This document shows positions 12,001 to 25,700 of a stretch of 64,000 nt of DNA, one piece after another. This DNA is from Trichoplax adhaerens (lineage: Eukaryota; Placozoa; Uniplacotomia; Trichoplacea; Trichoplacidae). Each line of letters begins with the position of its first letter. Position 1 is the first letter of the stretch. A program made the translations under genes and the position numbers. The DNA lies in contig NW_002060945.1 in assembly GCF_000150275.1 (NCBI RefSeq), positions 6,197,246 through 6,261,245 of the forward strand. The letters are read 5' to 3'. The notes beneath the pieces are model-generated. The model saw nothing but the letters and a program-made list of their open reading frames with translations, was not told the DNA's origin and searched no databases.

Positions 12001-15000
12001 TACGTAGGCTCTTCCTAAATTTTTAAGATGTGTGAAGTGGGATACACCTCAAGAAGCTAAGCAGGTTCACATCTAACTTGCATTGATGCAAAACAAATTA
12101 CTGTACTACTGAGTTATCGTAGCTACTCTCAGTACTTTAAAATATGAATGATTGTCGCTGTTACATAGGCATTAGAATTGTTGGAAAAGTGGTCACCAAT
12201 GGATTTTGATGATGCGTTGGAATTACTTTCGACAAATTATAAACATGAAAAAGTACGTGGTTATGCTGTAGCTAGATTATGGAAAGCCGATGACGAGGTA
12301 ATTATATAAATCGCGGCATTTTGCTGTATAGGATAGACTTGTTAACATATTTGCTTTGTCTAATTGCTAAAATATTCTTTAGCACTTGCTGCTATACCTT
12401 TTACAATTAGTGCAAGCATTAAAGTATGAAAATCTGGATAGCATTATCTGTAAATATCAGAAACTTTACATTGACGATCTTTCGGAGCCAATGTCAAGAA
12501 CGGTCATTGATACAATAATTACTAATAAACAAGAATTTACTCAAGGAAAGGAGTCCGGTAATATTTCAATTTCGTTGTTATTGATATTTTAGATAGTCAC
12601 AAATAAATGATTATAAAATACATTTATAACGTTATAGTTGAAGATTTGCTAAAGCAGCAGTCAAAGGATAGCTCTTCGCTGTCAATAGAAGAAGAAGAGG
12701 ATGAAGAATTGGTAAGATTTTAATCCCTCGGTTGTAAAAGTTAACTCTTTTTAAGTAAAATTTTCCTTTCACCTTTACCTAGGCTCAGGATCTATCGTCC
12801 TTTCTTATATATAGAGCGTGCAAAAATGATACTTTAGCAAACTACTTTTATTGGTATAATTTTAGTGTAGCCATTAATATTCAAAATTTGAGCTTTAACA
12901 CGATACAGAATAGTAATAAAAATACTTTACATCACAAAAATTAGGTACTTACATGTGGAATGCGAAGATCCTAATTTAAAAAAATCTGATAAGATTGCTA
13001 TCATGTACAAAGCAGTCATGAAGATGTTTATGAATCGTTTAAATAATGTAAGTTGTAGTTTTATCGCAATTGCCATCAATTATAATCATGCATGTGCTTT
13101 GTAAAAAAAATCGGATCTATTATCTTTCTTTAGGGAGGTTACAAATATAAAATGCGTGCTAGAATGATGCACAGGCAGCAAAAATTCATCGATAAATTAC
13201 TAGTTTTGATGTCCACCGTTGTTTCACAAGGTGGCAATCGAAAGAAAAAGGTTATCAAGGCCATGACATTTAGTAATTAAATGTAATCAATCCCTAACTG
13301 GATTAAATTTGTTAATACTAATCCTTCTGATCTTCTTGTAGATTGAACGATTGCGTATCCACATAAAATCGATGGAGTTTACTACTTTCGACCCGCTACA
13401 GTTTCCTTTAGATCCCAATGTACATATAAATGGAATTATTGCGGGTACACTATTGTAGATACTTTTATTCATGGCACTCGATAAAATAAGAAGTAACAAG
13501 TGAACAGTGAATATAATATTTGATATAAAATAATTTCTTTTCACAGATAAAGCATCGCTATTTAAGAGTAATCTTATGCCTGGTCGATTACCTTTCAAGA
13601 CAGTAGATGATCATATTTACGTTGTAATGTTTATTTTAAGTTTAACTTCTCATGTGAATATTATTGTATAGTTATAGCAGTATTTTTGGCTATTTTATAG
13701 TCAATAGATGTCGATGTTAATTGACAGGGTCAAAAATTTATCACCTTAATATTGTACATGATTTGTAATTCATTATAATATTTCTTCCTTTTATTAAATC
13801 TAAGACTATTTTCAAGAATGGTGACGACCTTAGGCAGGATCAGTTGATTTTGCAAATAATCACATTGATGGATAAGGTATTTAATCAGTCAATTTGGATT
13901 AATTATAATTATAGATTGTTTTTAATTCAATTGCTAATATTAGTACAACTTATGGCAATAAATTTCGTTTCTAGCTGTTAAGGATGGAAAATTTGGATCT
14001 GAAATTAACTCCATATAAAGTTTTAGCAACTAGTACAACGAGTGGCAAGTTCTATTCGATCTAATCCATAATTTTTTTAATTAATAAAATCTTCAAATAA
14101 TATAGATTGTACAGTACAGTACGTTCAATTGCTCCCGCTAATTGTTATTTCAATGATAGGATTTGTACAGTATATAACTTCCACCGCCGTAGCTGAGGTT
14201 TTAGGTGCTGAAGGTAGCATTCAGGTACGGTTAGAATTTATTTTCAATAATTACTAAAGTATTTGTCACTGAATTTATTCTATTGAAACAAATGTTTTAT
14301 AAATACTACCAACAGAATTTCTTCAGAAAACATAATCCAAGTGAAGGCGCGCCATATAGCATTAATCCAGAAGTTATGGATACTTACGTAAAGAGTTGTG
14401 GTATGAGTTTTTGATATCAGTAAATTTAATAATGCTAATGTAATTATCGTACAATATTAGCTGGATTTTAAATTTTTTAAATATTGCCATTTCCATGACT
14501 TATGGTTGCTTAGCTGGATATTGCATCATCACGTATTTACTTGGTATTGGTGATAGACATTTGGACAATTTATTATTAACTAAATCAGGTACAACATTGC
14601 CAGCATTACAACCTTGTATACCAGAAGTGTTTTCCTTTAGGAAAAAGCTACTTTTGATAGTTAATAGCGTGGTGGTAGTAGCCATGTTGATCCTAACTGA
14701 AGTGATTTTTTAATGTCAATCAAGGTAATTTATTCCATATCGATTTTGGATATATCCTTGGTAGAGATCCTAAACCATTCCCCCCTCCAATGAAGCTTAG
14801 CAAAGAAATGGTAAGTCTAGAATTATATTGCAAAGGCTGTTAGAGTTTCTATCTCTCCATAATGGTTACATCATTTATGATGATTACAACGAAAGGTGGA
14901 AGGTATGGGAGGCCAGTATACAGAACATTACCAGGAATTTAGACAACTCTGCTATACGGCGTTCTTGCATCTTCGAAGGTTTACGACAGCTATGAACTAA

Positions 15001-15509
15001 TTTAAAATTGATTTAATTGTATTTTAGTGACTAAATATTTGATTATCTCTCGTCTCTAAAGATCTGCAAACTTGATCCTAAATTTGTTCTCGCTGATGTT
15101 GGATGCAAACGTTCCAGATATTGCTATGGAGCCTGATAAAACTATGAAAAAGGTAAAGTGATAGTAAAGTGTTCCTTTAAAGATTCGTTACTTATCTTTA
15201 AGTAGACTTGCTTGAATCTATATGGCTTTTCATCAATAGTAAGTTGATATCTTGATTTCATTTTGATACCTTAGGTTCAAGATAAATTTGTTTTAGATCT
15301 ATCAGATGAAGAAGCTGTAAAACATATTCAATCATTAATTGATGAAAGTGTCACAGCATTATTTCCAGTTGTAGTAGAACACATCCATAAGGTTGCCCAG
15401 GTATAGTAGTAGTCTAAATTCTTGGAAAATTTTTTATATTAGCAGTAATACGTATTACAGTTGTATTCATAATCGTTTAATTTATTCATTGTAGTATTGG
15501 CGAAAATAA
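9054..15509 (+). CDS. PIK3C3: Class III phosphatidylinositol 3-kinase catalytic subunit (VPS34)
   Basis: The product phosphorylates phosphatidylinositol to PI3P on endosomes and phagophores, in complex with VPS15 and Beclin 1. Exons: 9054-9130, 9386-9472, 9972-10073, 10182-10239, 10412-10497, 10788-10917, 11024-11110, 11245-11340, 11465-11534, 11624-11916, 12008-12064, 12169-12297, 12383-12557, 12638-12711, 12783-12853, 12945-13047, 13134-13250, 13342-13444, 13547-13623, 13805-13876, 13975-14044, 14160-14224, 14316-14400, 14514-14588, 14725-14810, 14896-14978, 15062-15152, 15275-15400, 15495-15509. They sum to 919 residues, or 882 if a stop-free 111-bp segment in exon 10 is spliced out (human protein 887). 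The C2 start (YVYSCDLD), helical domain, [10 protein letters not shown], catalytic loop [10 protein letters not shown], activation loop [13 protein letters not shown] and C-terminal YWRK are all present. One intron (14045-14159) has a GC donor. The linker after the helical repeat is acidic (EEEEDEEL). Confidence 0.97.
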
Positions 15510-17553
15510 ACATCCTATCGAGATGGCTAAAAAGGAATCGATATTACAAAACTGAATTAATTAGATATGAGCTGAGAGTTTTGCTATAACTTTCTGAAAG
15601 GCTACATCAAAGAATGAATATGCAGTCCTAGTATTGGATTTAATGGAATGCTTAAGAAAACTGTGTATCGAATAACTTACAACAATATATATGAATTATC
15701 AGCTAGTAACCATTTTTGATACCTTTCAACTTTGTTTACTGTAGATTCAGTATTTGCATCAAAGTCTGTACGTAATCCTAAAGTATTATTGCTATTTCAC
15801 CTCCTAAAAAATAAAATTAGTTGTTAGGGTGGAATCCGATAAAGCCCTGATTACCATGTTGAATTTTATACAGTGTTGTTTATTGATAGATTAGCTGTTT
15901 ACTCTAAATTGCAAAATCATAGATTAAAATTAATCTAATAGCTGCTGATGCCTTAGCGAGGAGACGGTGTATCAATATGGTGTGAAAATCTTCTAAGTGT
16001 ATTTACCATAATGTACCGTCATGATTATCACTGTGAGTACAAATCATCAGGCAATGCCTTTATTTCCTACTTCACTATAAGATGTAGTAAATAATTTCGT
16101 ACATATCATTCGATCGACATAGATGTATAACTCACATAAATTAATGAAAAATTATAAGACAACTGACGATATCCGCAATAAAGCTGAAACTATTTCATTT
16201 CATTTGTAATGTTTGTATCCGTCTTACACTGTATGACAATACTGCAGGCTTTTGTGCTACTAATGCAATAATGCAATTTGAGCAAAGTATCGTATTCTAA
16301 GTTTAATGTAACATTCAGTACTATAATAAATTGCAAATATTATTAATTGATTGTAGACTTGTTCAAGTAGTGATCAGAGGGATAAAATATAGGTACAAGT
16401 TGTGCAAGATAGATATTAAATCGTACTAGATGCGTATCTATATATGATTACCTTTTTGTTTCTAGAGCGATAAATGCAAGTTATGTTTAGAATATTTGCT
16501 TAAGGATTTACGCCAAGCTGTTCCATATAGGTACAGTCAGCAAGCTAAGTTGTACGGGCACATGCACGGTATGCTATCTGTGTGAGTAGGGCTAGCAAAA
16601 GCATAATACCTTAGTTACAGATACTTGTATTAAAAAGCAAGATATCTTTATAAGCTAGTTTGTTGTATGACTGTAATAATTTTACTATGAATAATCATCC
16701 AGTTTATGAGTCATGGTGCGACTACGTTATAATGGCACCGGATGGCACACTAGCGGTGCCAATCGAGTTAGGAAAAGCATAACCCTGTCGTTTGCAAGAT
16801 CTCATAATATTCTAGCAGCTACTTGCATTTAAAAATACCTTTATAAGGTCGTTCATTGTATCTAAACTGCGATCAAGAATGGCTACAATCTCGTTTAATA
16901 TGAACAATCATAGAGTTTAGCAGTAATGAAAGTAGTCGAGGAACGTGTCCTACTCCCATACCATCATTCTTGGATGCTTAGAAATAGGAGATCAGGAGTA
17001 GCTCCCACTCTCGCTCTCCATCTCCAAGATTGCCCTTTGTTATCCCAAAATGACAAGTGGATAGGTTTTAAAGCTAAACAATTGCATGCATACATAATTA
17101 ATAAGCACCAGCAAAATTTTCACGCCATCTCTATTAGTATACTATACCATTTTAGCACTGCATTGGGAAGGCTTGTGCATCATGGCGTAATAGTACTGTA
17201 CTGTCTAGCATGCAACTAGCGTCTGATACAGAATCCTATAATAATATTTATGGTGATAGAATAGTAGTAGTATTAATAATATGCCATTGCTCATAATATG
17301 ATCCGTAGAGTACAGAACTAGAGTCGATTTGATCAGGAATCTTGATGAAATTACCTTGGTGGGCTAATATACAGTAGAAAAGATCAATTGATTCGCTGGG
17401 AATCCCGCAAATCAACCTTTTTTTCATTTGATGACAAGAAAAATCAACTGTGTCTTATTCAAAGATAGAACTGCTATCGATCCGATGATAACTGCTGATA
17501 CTTCCCTATGCCCAACGATAATGTCAACACGCTAAATTCGTTCAAGGTAGAGA
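15510..17553. other. Intergenic between PIK3C3 and WDR41, with a degenerate duplication
   Basis: No gene was recognised. Two diverged copies of a unit of about 170 bp are visible, about 16590-16700 and 16765-16920. They share AAAAGCATAA, CTTTATAAG, TTGTAT and AATCATCCAGTTTA-like blocks in the same order. An open frame at 16926-17219 has no recognisable domain. Confidence 0.45.
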
Positions 17554-20500
17554 ATGTTCCGAAATTTGTGGAAACTACTCACTGGACCGGATAAACCTGC
17601 AATAGTAAGGATGTAATTCGTTCGATTGGAAAATGTTATCAATGTTCTCTTCTGTATGTCGTTAAATCTCCACTCTTAAATAAAATGCTACTAGTTATCG
17701 TTACGGTAGCCACGTTTGTTGACGTTGAATGATGAAGCAGATTAATAATGATTCGTCAGTATTCGTCAGTTAATATTGATGGAGATTATTAAGCTTAGCT
17801 GCATCGATAAGACTTGAACGATCAATATCGATCATAGGACTACCAGCAATTGTATTCAGTTCAATCAATTTCAGGCATCCAATTGCTTGCTTTTGATACT
17901 GTACAATAAATTTGAATAGCTAAGGTCTGATCTACAGTAGACCTGCTTCATGGATGGAAAGAGTGTTCAGATTCAGATAAATAGAATGAGATAATCTCGA
18001 CTAACTATTAATTATCTTTGCTTTCGTAGTTATCGAATTGATATTTAAGAATGATGATGATTAATGGCATATTGATTTTGAACCCTACAGACTTAATTAA
18101 TGTAGTCTTGAATACATGACGTCGATAGGACATCAATTCCTGTCTAGTAAAGCGTGACTTGTAGCGGACACAGTTGCGTTGCTAATTTTTATTTCATGTA
18201 GATATTAACTAAATATTTTCCCTTGTCTCTTTCTTCTTGATGTGTAGCATGATGGCGAGGTTCCTGAGCTGGATAATGAGCAGCCATTCAATGATTACAG
18301 AGAGATACAACTATTAAACAAGCATACAGACATTGTTAGACTCTTGCTTTGTGTTGGAAATGATAGGTACTAATAATGTTAAATAGAATTTTACAAGTAA
18401 ATTCATATCGCTAATCATGGCAACACAGTAACCTCAAATCAACAGGATAGATTCATTCATTTCCAATCTATAAATTTCTCTGTTACAACATCAACTACTA
18501 AAATACCTTCTAAATACTTCTGTTATAGTTTGTAGTGATGGTCATCGGTTAGTATTAGGTATGCCACTTAGTACTATCCCAGTTGTTTGTCCTTTAGCGT
18601 TCATGTTTCTCGTGCATAGTAAAATAATTTGTCAAATCGTAATAATAGTAAACATCTAAGACAACATACTGTACGCGTATTGTAGTGAATTGCATACTAC
18701 CGTACATCCGCATATACTGTATTATTCATATTAGAATAAATTATATTGCTACTTTTACAATTTTATTCTGGTGTTATACAGTTATAATACAATTCTATTC
18801 ACATTTTGCCATTTAAACTGGAAAGTTCCATGAGAAATAGGCTATCAACAATAAATATTAATATTTAGCAATCTGATCATCTATCTTTCATATTCTATAT
18901 TTACTTGTAACATAATACACCGTGATATATCAGCATCTTAGCGAATAAATTTAGATATCGTTACAGCTAATGATATCTGTTTTGATCTTTGAACTAGGAT
19001 CGTAACCGGTAGCGATGATGGTACGGTTATCATCTGGGATATCGAGGTTAGTTGTAGCTATAATGAAAGTAATTTAGAGATTGTTAATTTTATCTTATGC
19101 AGCTGACTGTTATGCTCATTGCTATGAGAGTGTAGCGATTACATCAATTGCAGTTCAGAGTTTCATAGATGATTAACTATACTCCGATTGTACCCACTGT
19201 TTTTAGCTAAAGCAATGAAATGATCGTGAAATAAGATCAAATTATTCTAATGCTAGACGGCTATGGTTCACAAATCATTTTTTTTGACATAATTCGATAA
19301 TCATATTATAGGATGGCATCTTACTACATCACTTAAAGCAGCATACTAGACCTATAACAAGTATGATTGTGGTGGACGAAAGGAAGGTGTTAATTACGGG
19401 ATCGTCTGATAAATCAGTTTGTGTATCCTACCTAATATATATATATACGAGTGTGTCTTTGTATTAGATACCCTAAAATGGTGAGCTCGTTCGATCAATG
19501 AATACTAGTAGAACCCACGTTTATTATACTTTTTTTCTAACTGTGTATATTATATGCACACAACTTTATCTGATTATAACAATTATTATACTGCATGCAT
19601 TTCAATTTTGTGATATTTCATGCTTTAATTAAGCGATATAGTATAATGGTAGCCTTATTTCCACTCTTTTATGCAGTAACAGATTACTTATTATTAACCT
19701 AACTAGAATAGATGATTGTTATAACAGTCAATATGGGTATACAGTTAATACTAGATGTTGCCTACGAAAAAAAATGAAAATTACTATGTAAAAATAGAGA
19801 TTTTCTTGAGCTAGAAAAATGTATTATTCCCTGCTGATATCAGTTCTGGTCATTGGAAAAAGGACGTTTAATGACACATGTTGAATCCTTAATAGGCTCT
19901 ATTAAAGTGAGTGATCATGAAATCGATTTAATTGTAGTATACGCGTATGGCCTATAAAATCGTACATATAATTATGTAATAATATCTCATTTTGATGTAC
20001 TTTTTACTCAAGGTTTTTATTAACATTCAAGACCAAAACGTCGTATGTGCTGCCGGCGGTGGACTTAATGTATTTACCTACCATGGCTTTTCAATACATG
20101 ACATGGATATGACAAGCAATCTACATTGTAAGCCTAATTCTGCTTCTATCTTGTCCGTTATTGACTCCCAATATGATAAAAGTGTTAACAGAACATTTCT
20201 GTTTTCTTATTAACCTTAGCTGATATTCATAGTCTGTTAATTGTGAGAAGAGAATTCTTGATCGCTGCTTCTGACGACAATGAGTTACGTAAGTCATGTG
20301 CCCAAATATATTACACTTGTGTAGTCATTCTTTCGGCAAATATAAAGATTAATTACAATCACTTCACATTTTGCACTAGAAAATATTTTATGATAACCAT
20401 AATGCCTCTAATTTTTGATTTAAACGAATAGAAATTTTCCAAATACAATTTATTGATGGAAATAATTGTCGAGTTATCCTACGCCACAGATATGCTCTTA

Positions 20501-22135
20501 AAACCTCACATCCCGAACATATTCGACACCTTCTAAAGATATCAGGTAAATTAGGCAGATCGTAAGCTAAGGTTCATTTTAATTCTAAAGTTATTGCTAT
20601 TATAAATTTTTACTGGTTCTAAGTAAACTATTCGTACCCCTATCTTGGCTATCATCTACATTATTTCATCAGATACTTGCTTTGCTTCCGCTTCCTTGGA
20701 TGGCTCAGTTGTTATTTGGTCTATACCAGAATCAGCCGATAATTTTGAAGTTACCTGTATCTTGAATAATCATGAAACCTATAAACGAGAAGATAGCCAA
20801 TTTCATGATTTCCCATACAGTGTCCAGGAATTACTAAGCTTAGAGAATGTAATGAATCAAGTCGATAAAGATATATTGTAACCTCCATACTGATAATTTT
20901 AATTCGAACGAATTGAAATTTCCTTCATACCTATATTATAGGAATTTCTTTTTGCTGCAGTTGGAAATGGCTTTTTTTTGTTTCATACTGGGCGAGGTTA
21001 CTAGTTGATTAATATACGATGTAATTCCATGATATAAAATGATGATACGCGTATTGCTACTATCAAATTAGGGACTACCCTGACGGGTGTGGTAAATGCT
21101 CATCCTTTGAAAGTAACTAGTCTCGCTTTTCTATCAACACTGTAAGTATAACGTGTGACATTAATTTGAAATCGATTTATCCCTCGTTAAAAAGAAAACT
21201 TTGAACTTGATTTTCGGCATATTATTTTATTGAAGACTATACGTACTCTATTTGTACGTATTTTAACTATTTGTATCCCTAAACAAATCAATTATTTCCC
21301 CATATTTTAGAGGGTATTTAGTAACAAGTTCACAAGACGGGTCTGTAAGATTATGGTCGTGCGCAATTGGTGAGATTTGGTATATTAGTTTGGGTTGAAT
21401 ATAGTAACTTGCTAGTAGGTCTAAAGTTGAGGATTCTTGTTGGACAAGTATTACACTGGTACTCATAAAATTGGTTTAAATGATTGATATATTCCTTGAT
21501 TAGATATTAAAGATGATACCATTAAGAAATTTACTGGCGTAAGAAAGTTTTTAGGCAGCAGGTACTACCTTGACAGTAGTAGGACTGTTAATAACATAGT
21601 ACATGGTATATTTCGAAAAAATAAACATTTCTTACTTCTATTAAATCATCTTTAGTCTCCTCGGTCCTAAAACCTGCTACGGACCACCCGTCTTAATTGG
21701 AGATTGTACCGTTCATGCCGGGGGAATAGAAGTTGGGAAAACTTGATATTACTCTTTATGATAGTTGCCAAGTAAACCAGCTTACAACAGTTTTATTAAC
21801 TTTGCTTCAATCTAAATGATAGAAACTCCTCAATTGTCATGAATTTTCTTTTGTATCATGTGGGGTGGATAACCAAGTTATTCTCTGGCGGGTAAGTCTT
21901 ATCACTTATTAACAGGCATTCGCCTACTTTCGGTAGATTACAAATTTTGAAAAGTATTTCTTCAAAAATATAATTCCTATTTCAATTTTTCATAACTTCA
22001 CTTCGACCACAATGCTTACATGAAATGAATTCGATTTATAATGAAAGAATCACTTGACCGAGACAGAAAAGAAGAACGATACAGTTGCTAAGATGCTGTC
22101 ATCAACAACTTCATGATTCCGTAAAAAGTTTATAG
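17554..22135 (+). CDS. WDR41: WD-repeat protein 41 (partner of C9orf72-SMCR8)
   Basis: Sixteen exons are read: 17554-17604 (tentative first), 18248-18366, 18998-19046, 19312-19422, 19844-19906, 20013-20127, 20220-20288, 20432-20545, 20673-20848, 20942-20996, 21072-21141, 21311-21369, 21504-21561, 21656-21731, 21823-21891 and 22067-22135 (tentative last). They total 440 residues; human WDR41 has 459. Beta-propeller blades appear as DIVRLLLCVGNDR, IVTGSDDGTVIIWD, ITGSSDKSVCFWSLEKG, CFASASLDGSVVIWS, FLFAAVGNG, LVTSSQDGSVRLWS and FVSCGVDNQVILW, in the order of human WDR41 and with its DCTVHAGG-type linker before the last blade. The tentative first exon (MFRNLWKLLTGPDKP) resembles the human start in character and ends in phase at GTAAGG. 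In vertebrates WDR41 anchors the C9orf72-SMCR8 complex at lysosomes and autophagy sites. Placement in this family is by my own alignment to remembered motifs. Confidence 0.85.
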
Positions 22136-22713
22136 AATAGAACATAATATTTTATATTATAGATTCATAGTTTGTGTACTATATTGTATATTAAATGCCT
22201 GAATCATGACATTATAAATTCAAGTTTCTGATTTTAGAGTTTATTTTTCACTATGTATATTTTTATAGGCCAAAATTAGGCTTATTATTAAATTTACACA
22301 ATGTAATAAACAAAACAGCATAATCTGTCAAATACATAAATTCTTTATTCGAAATAATTTATATTACGATAATGATGTAGCAAAATTACTTGATTAAATG
22401 ATATATTCGCATAACATATTCATGTCTCTCTCAATGCATTCATCACATATGTATTTATTTATCAATCAGTCAATCTTCCAGGTTGGAAGAAAAGCAATCG
22501 CTCAAATTACAAATACTAAATGATGTTTATTTTCTATTATGTTGATGAAAAAGTAGTTAATTTATAGCAATGTCAAGTCACGAAATTTATGATACATTAC
22601 GATATTATTTACTACCTGCTATACAACACAGTAACGAATATTAGAAATGAATGACTATGATGAAGGCTAACGTAAATATACTATAAGACAATCTAAAAAT
22701 CAACTGCTTTACA
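22136..22713. other. Convergent intergenic space between WDR41 and KHDC4
   Basis: This very AT-rich spacer lies between two convergent 3' ends. It contains AATAAA-like words on both strands and no coding signal. Confidence 0.5.
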
Positions 22714-25700
22714 CTATTCGGTTGCCTTTTTATAATCATGTGCAGCCCAAAATGGCAAGCGATTACCATCTGGTGCGCTTGCACTGTCGGAAGATTCTTC
22801 ATCAGAATCTGAACCGTAAGAGGCTAAAGACAACAGCCCTGATTTACTACTTTCACCTGTTGAGTTCTTCTGCTTAGTGGTAGATTTAAAACCATTGGAG
22901 GCTTGGATTTTAGTGTTTCCAGGAGCTATATTTCAATAAACAACACCAATAATACAAAACAAATTTGACATTAGTAAATTAATTACGTATGATTGTTAGT
23001 CCAGTTGGTATTTGTTGATGGGGGCGAGACATCACGTGGCACCAAAATTGTATGAAATTAAGGAAGAAAAGAAGTCATAAAGAATAAAATAAACCATGGA
23101 TTAGATAAAAACACGAGCAGATAAATCAATTTAACTATTAAAATATACGTAAAATTTCAAGATAGTTCTTGTACGGATTCTATGTACCATTTAGACTCCC
23201 AAGAATATGAAATAGTATTTGTAAAAAAATTAATGACTTGCTAAAATACGGTGCAAAATTTCAGTTGAAATTAAAATATCATTGTTAAATAGTCATCTTA
23301 TACTATCTCTTTTGCCATACAAAATTGCTACATCTTTTTCACGTCCGGTACTTTATCGCAAAGAAACTTCAATGAATGTATGAAATTTGTCTAATGCGAA
23401 ATTATTTTCAAACAAACCATTACCTATTGGATTAGATACAGGAAGAAATGCTGGCGGAGGCATTAAATCTCGATCTTTCATTGCTGATGTTTCAGTATTT
23501 TGTCTTGATGATTTTGGTTTACTATTAGATTTACCAGTTCCTAATAATCCAAATGGATCTGGCACGTCAATAGCTTTATTCCCTACTTTCTGCGAAATCT
23601 CATCCTATCAATTACATAGGCGAAAAACAAAGCCAACAAGTAATAAAGTAAAGCAAAAAAAATTTCGCGTTAGTACAATAATATAATGGCACCATATCCC
23701 TGCAACGGATTGTGGGAAATTTCTGAAAATTTAAGAAGCCGTTAGTCATATTATACCTTCCCTATTGCGTTTAGAGTATTGGTATAATCAGGTAGATTAG
23801 GCATCTACAATAGTTGGGACAATCAGATAGGAAAATTTAATACATTTAACTTCGAAATCCAATCAATTTTATTTGTTACACTATCTAATTACAGCATACT
23901 TTTTCGATATCTTGGGGGAGTTCACTGGAATCTTCCGCAATTGAACTACTATTGTAATTGGAAATCGATTGATTTAATTTTTCAAATTTTTAAGAGTAAT
24001 TTACACAACCCAACGAAATTTACCTATTTGGTTCTTCATTTTTTAATTTTTTCGCCGGTGGCTCTTCTTGATTTACGGTCTAGTATGAAAATAGCATTTT
24101 ACATTTTTATATTATACTTAATACATGATACAGTAATCACAAATCAAAGAAAGAAATTTCTCTAATCTACTAAATTTGAATACAAGATTATAATTCAATT
24201 AAGTTACAGTACAGTACTTGTTGCAACATTTTAAGAGAATACCAACACGGACAATTGGACAAGAACGGTTACTTACGGTTGATGGCGACACTTGAGGAAT
24301 TTCGTTTTGAGTATAAGTAGCCATTGGATAACCGTAATAATTATTGTACATATTTCCTTGATACTGATTTGATTGTCCATAATTTGCTATATTTTTTTTT
24401 GCCATAAAGTAGATTCCAAAATCAAATTATTGCGAAATATATCATGTTAATTGCGCATTATTTTCATAACTTACCGAATTGTCCATATGGAGAGGCATAA
24501 GGATTAGGTGAGACCTATGAATTGATGAAGCATACTAGATAAGAACCAAATGATTTACACATCATCAGATACAGTGTCCTACCATATGAGGTGGAAGAGC
24601 AGGAGGTACTTGTTGCTGCCCATACATAGGATACCCATACATATTCTGATAAGGTACCTAATACACATGGAAAATACAGAACAAAACACATTGTTGGGTT
24701 TATAACATGCCATATATACTAATGATATATACTGTAACTAAAATTATATAATATTCAAAGTACCGGAGAAGGTGGGGGATATCCAGATGCAAAATAATTT
24801 GTATCTTGGAGAATTCAAAGAAAATGTTAATATCAATTCGTAACCTGTACATAGGTGCGTATCCTTATTGTTAATTAAGCTACAATTTTTATTAATTGGA
24901 CATGTTAGCAGCCGTAGTAATTTCAAGCAGTCATGCCTCTCAGACAGTAAACTAAAACAAACTGCTACTATTATTGGAGGGTGGTATCGATGGAATAATT
25001 AATTCTTGAAGGAAATTATCCACCTTCTTTACCCTCCTAAGGTTTTTTGTTTTTATCGTGAAATTAGAATGCTTAATTAATTATCAGTACATTAAATTGT
25101 CCCAACGAGAAAATTCTTACTAGGTGTTGGATAAGGAGACTGATATGTTATGGGAACTTGAGCCTTCGCTTGTGATTCTTCAAATTGTTTATATTGTTGC
25201 TTTACCTATATTAAAATTAATTGTCATATGATAAATAGGCTATAATTATGCTATCTCTACATAATCACATACGGTATGGTATGCATACAATGGAATGCAA
25301 TACTACATGCATAATTTGTAAATTAATTTACCGTGTCAACTAGATTTTGACAAAGCTTTTTTGCAGATTCGAGGCCTTCGTATGTTCCATGACTACGTTC
25401 ATAAGAACAAATATAAAAAAAAATGCATATAGTACATTGAAGAACGAATTAAGCCAGGTACGACATAATATAGTTATTTTATATACGAGAATAGCACTTA
25501 TACATACTTCACATAAATGTGTAACGGTTCGAAGGCTTCCTTGCCGGAAGTCGGTTCGATGTATCCAGAGCCCTTCCCTCTTAACTGCACCTATCAACGC
25601 AACAGCCGTTCAAAATCCATAAATATCATCAAACTATTGGGATACCAATAGTGAAGCTTAAGGATTGTTATATTATAAACTATACACAGAATAACAACAA

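Noticed and set aside
16926-17219. 97-codon plus-strand frame between PIK3C3 and WDR41
   Set aside because: Has an ATG, but no recognisable domain, no splice-linked neighbour and low-complexity C-terminus; chance opening cannot be excluded.
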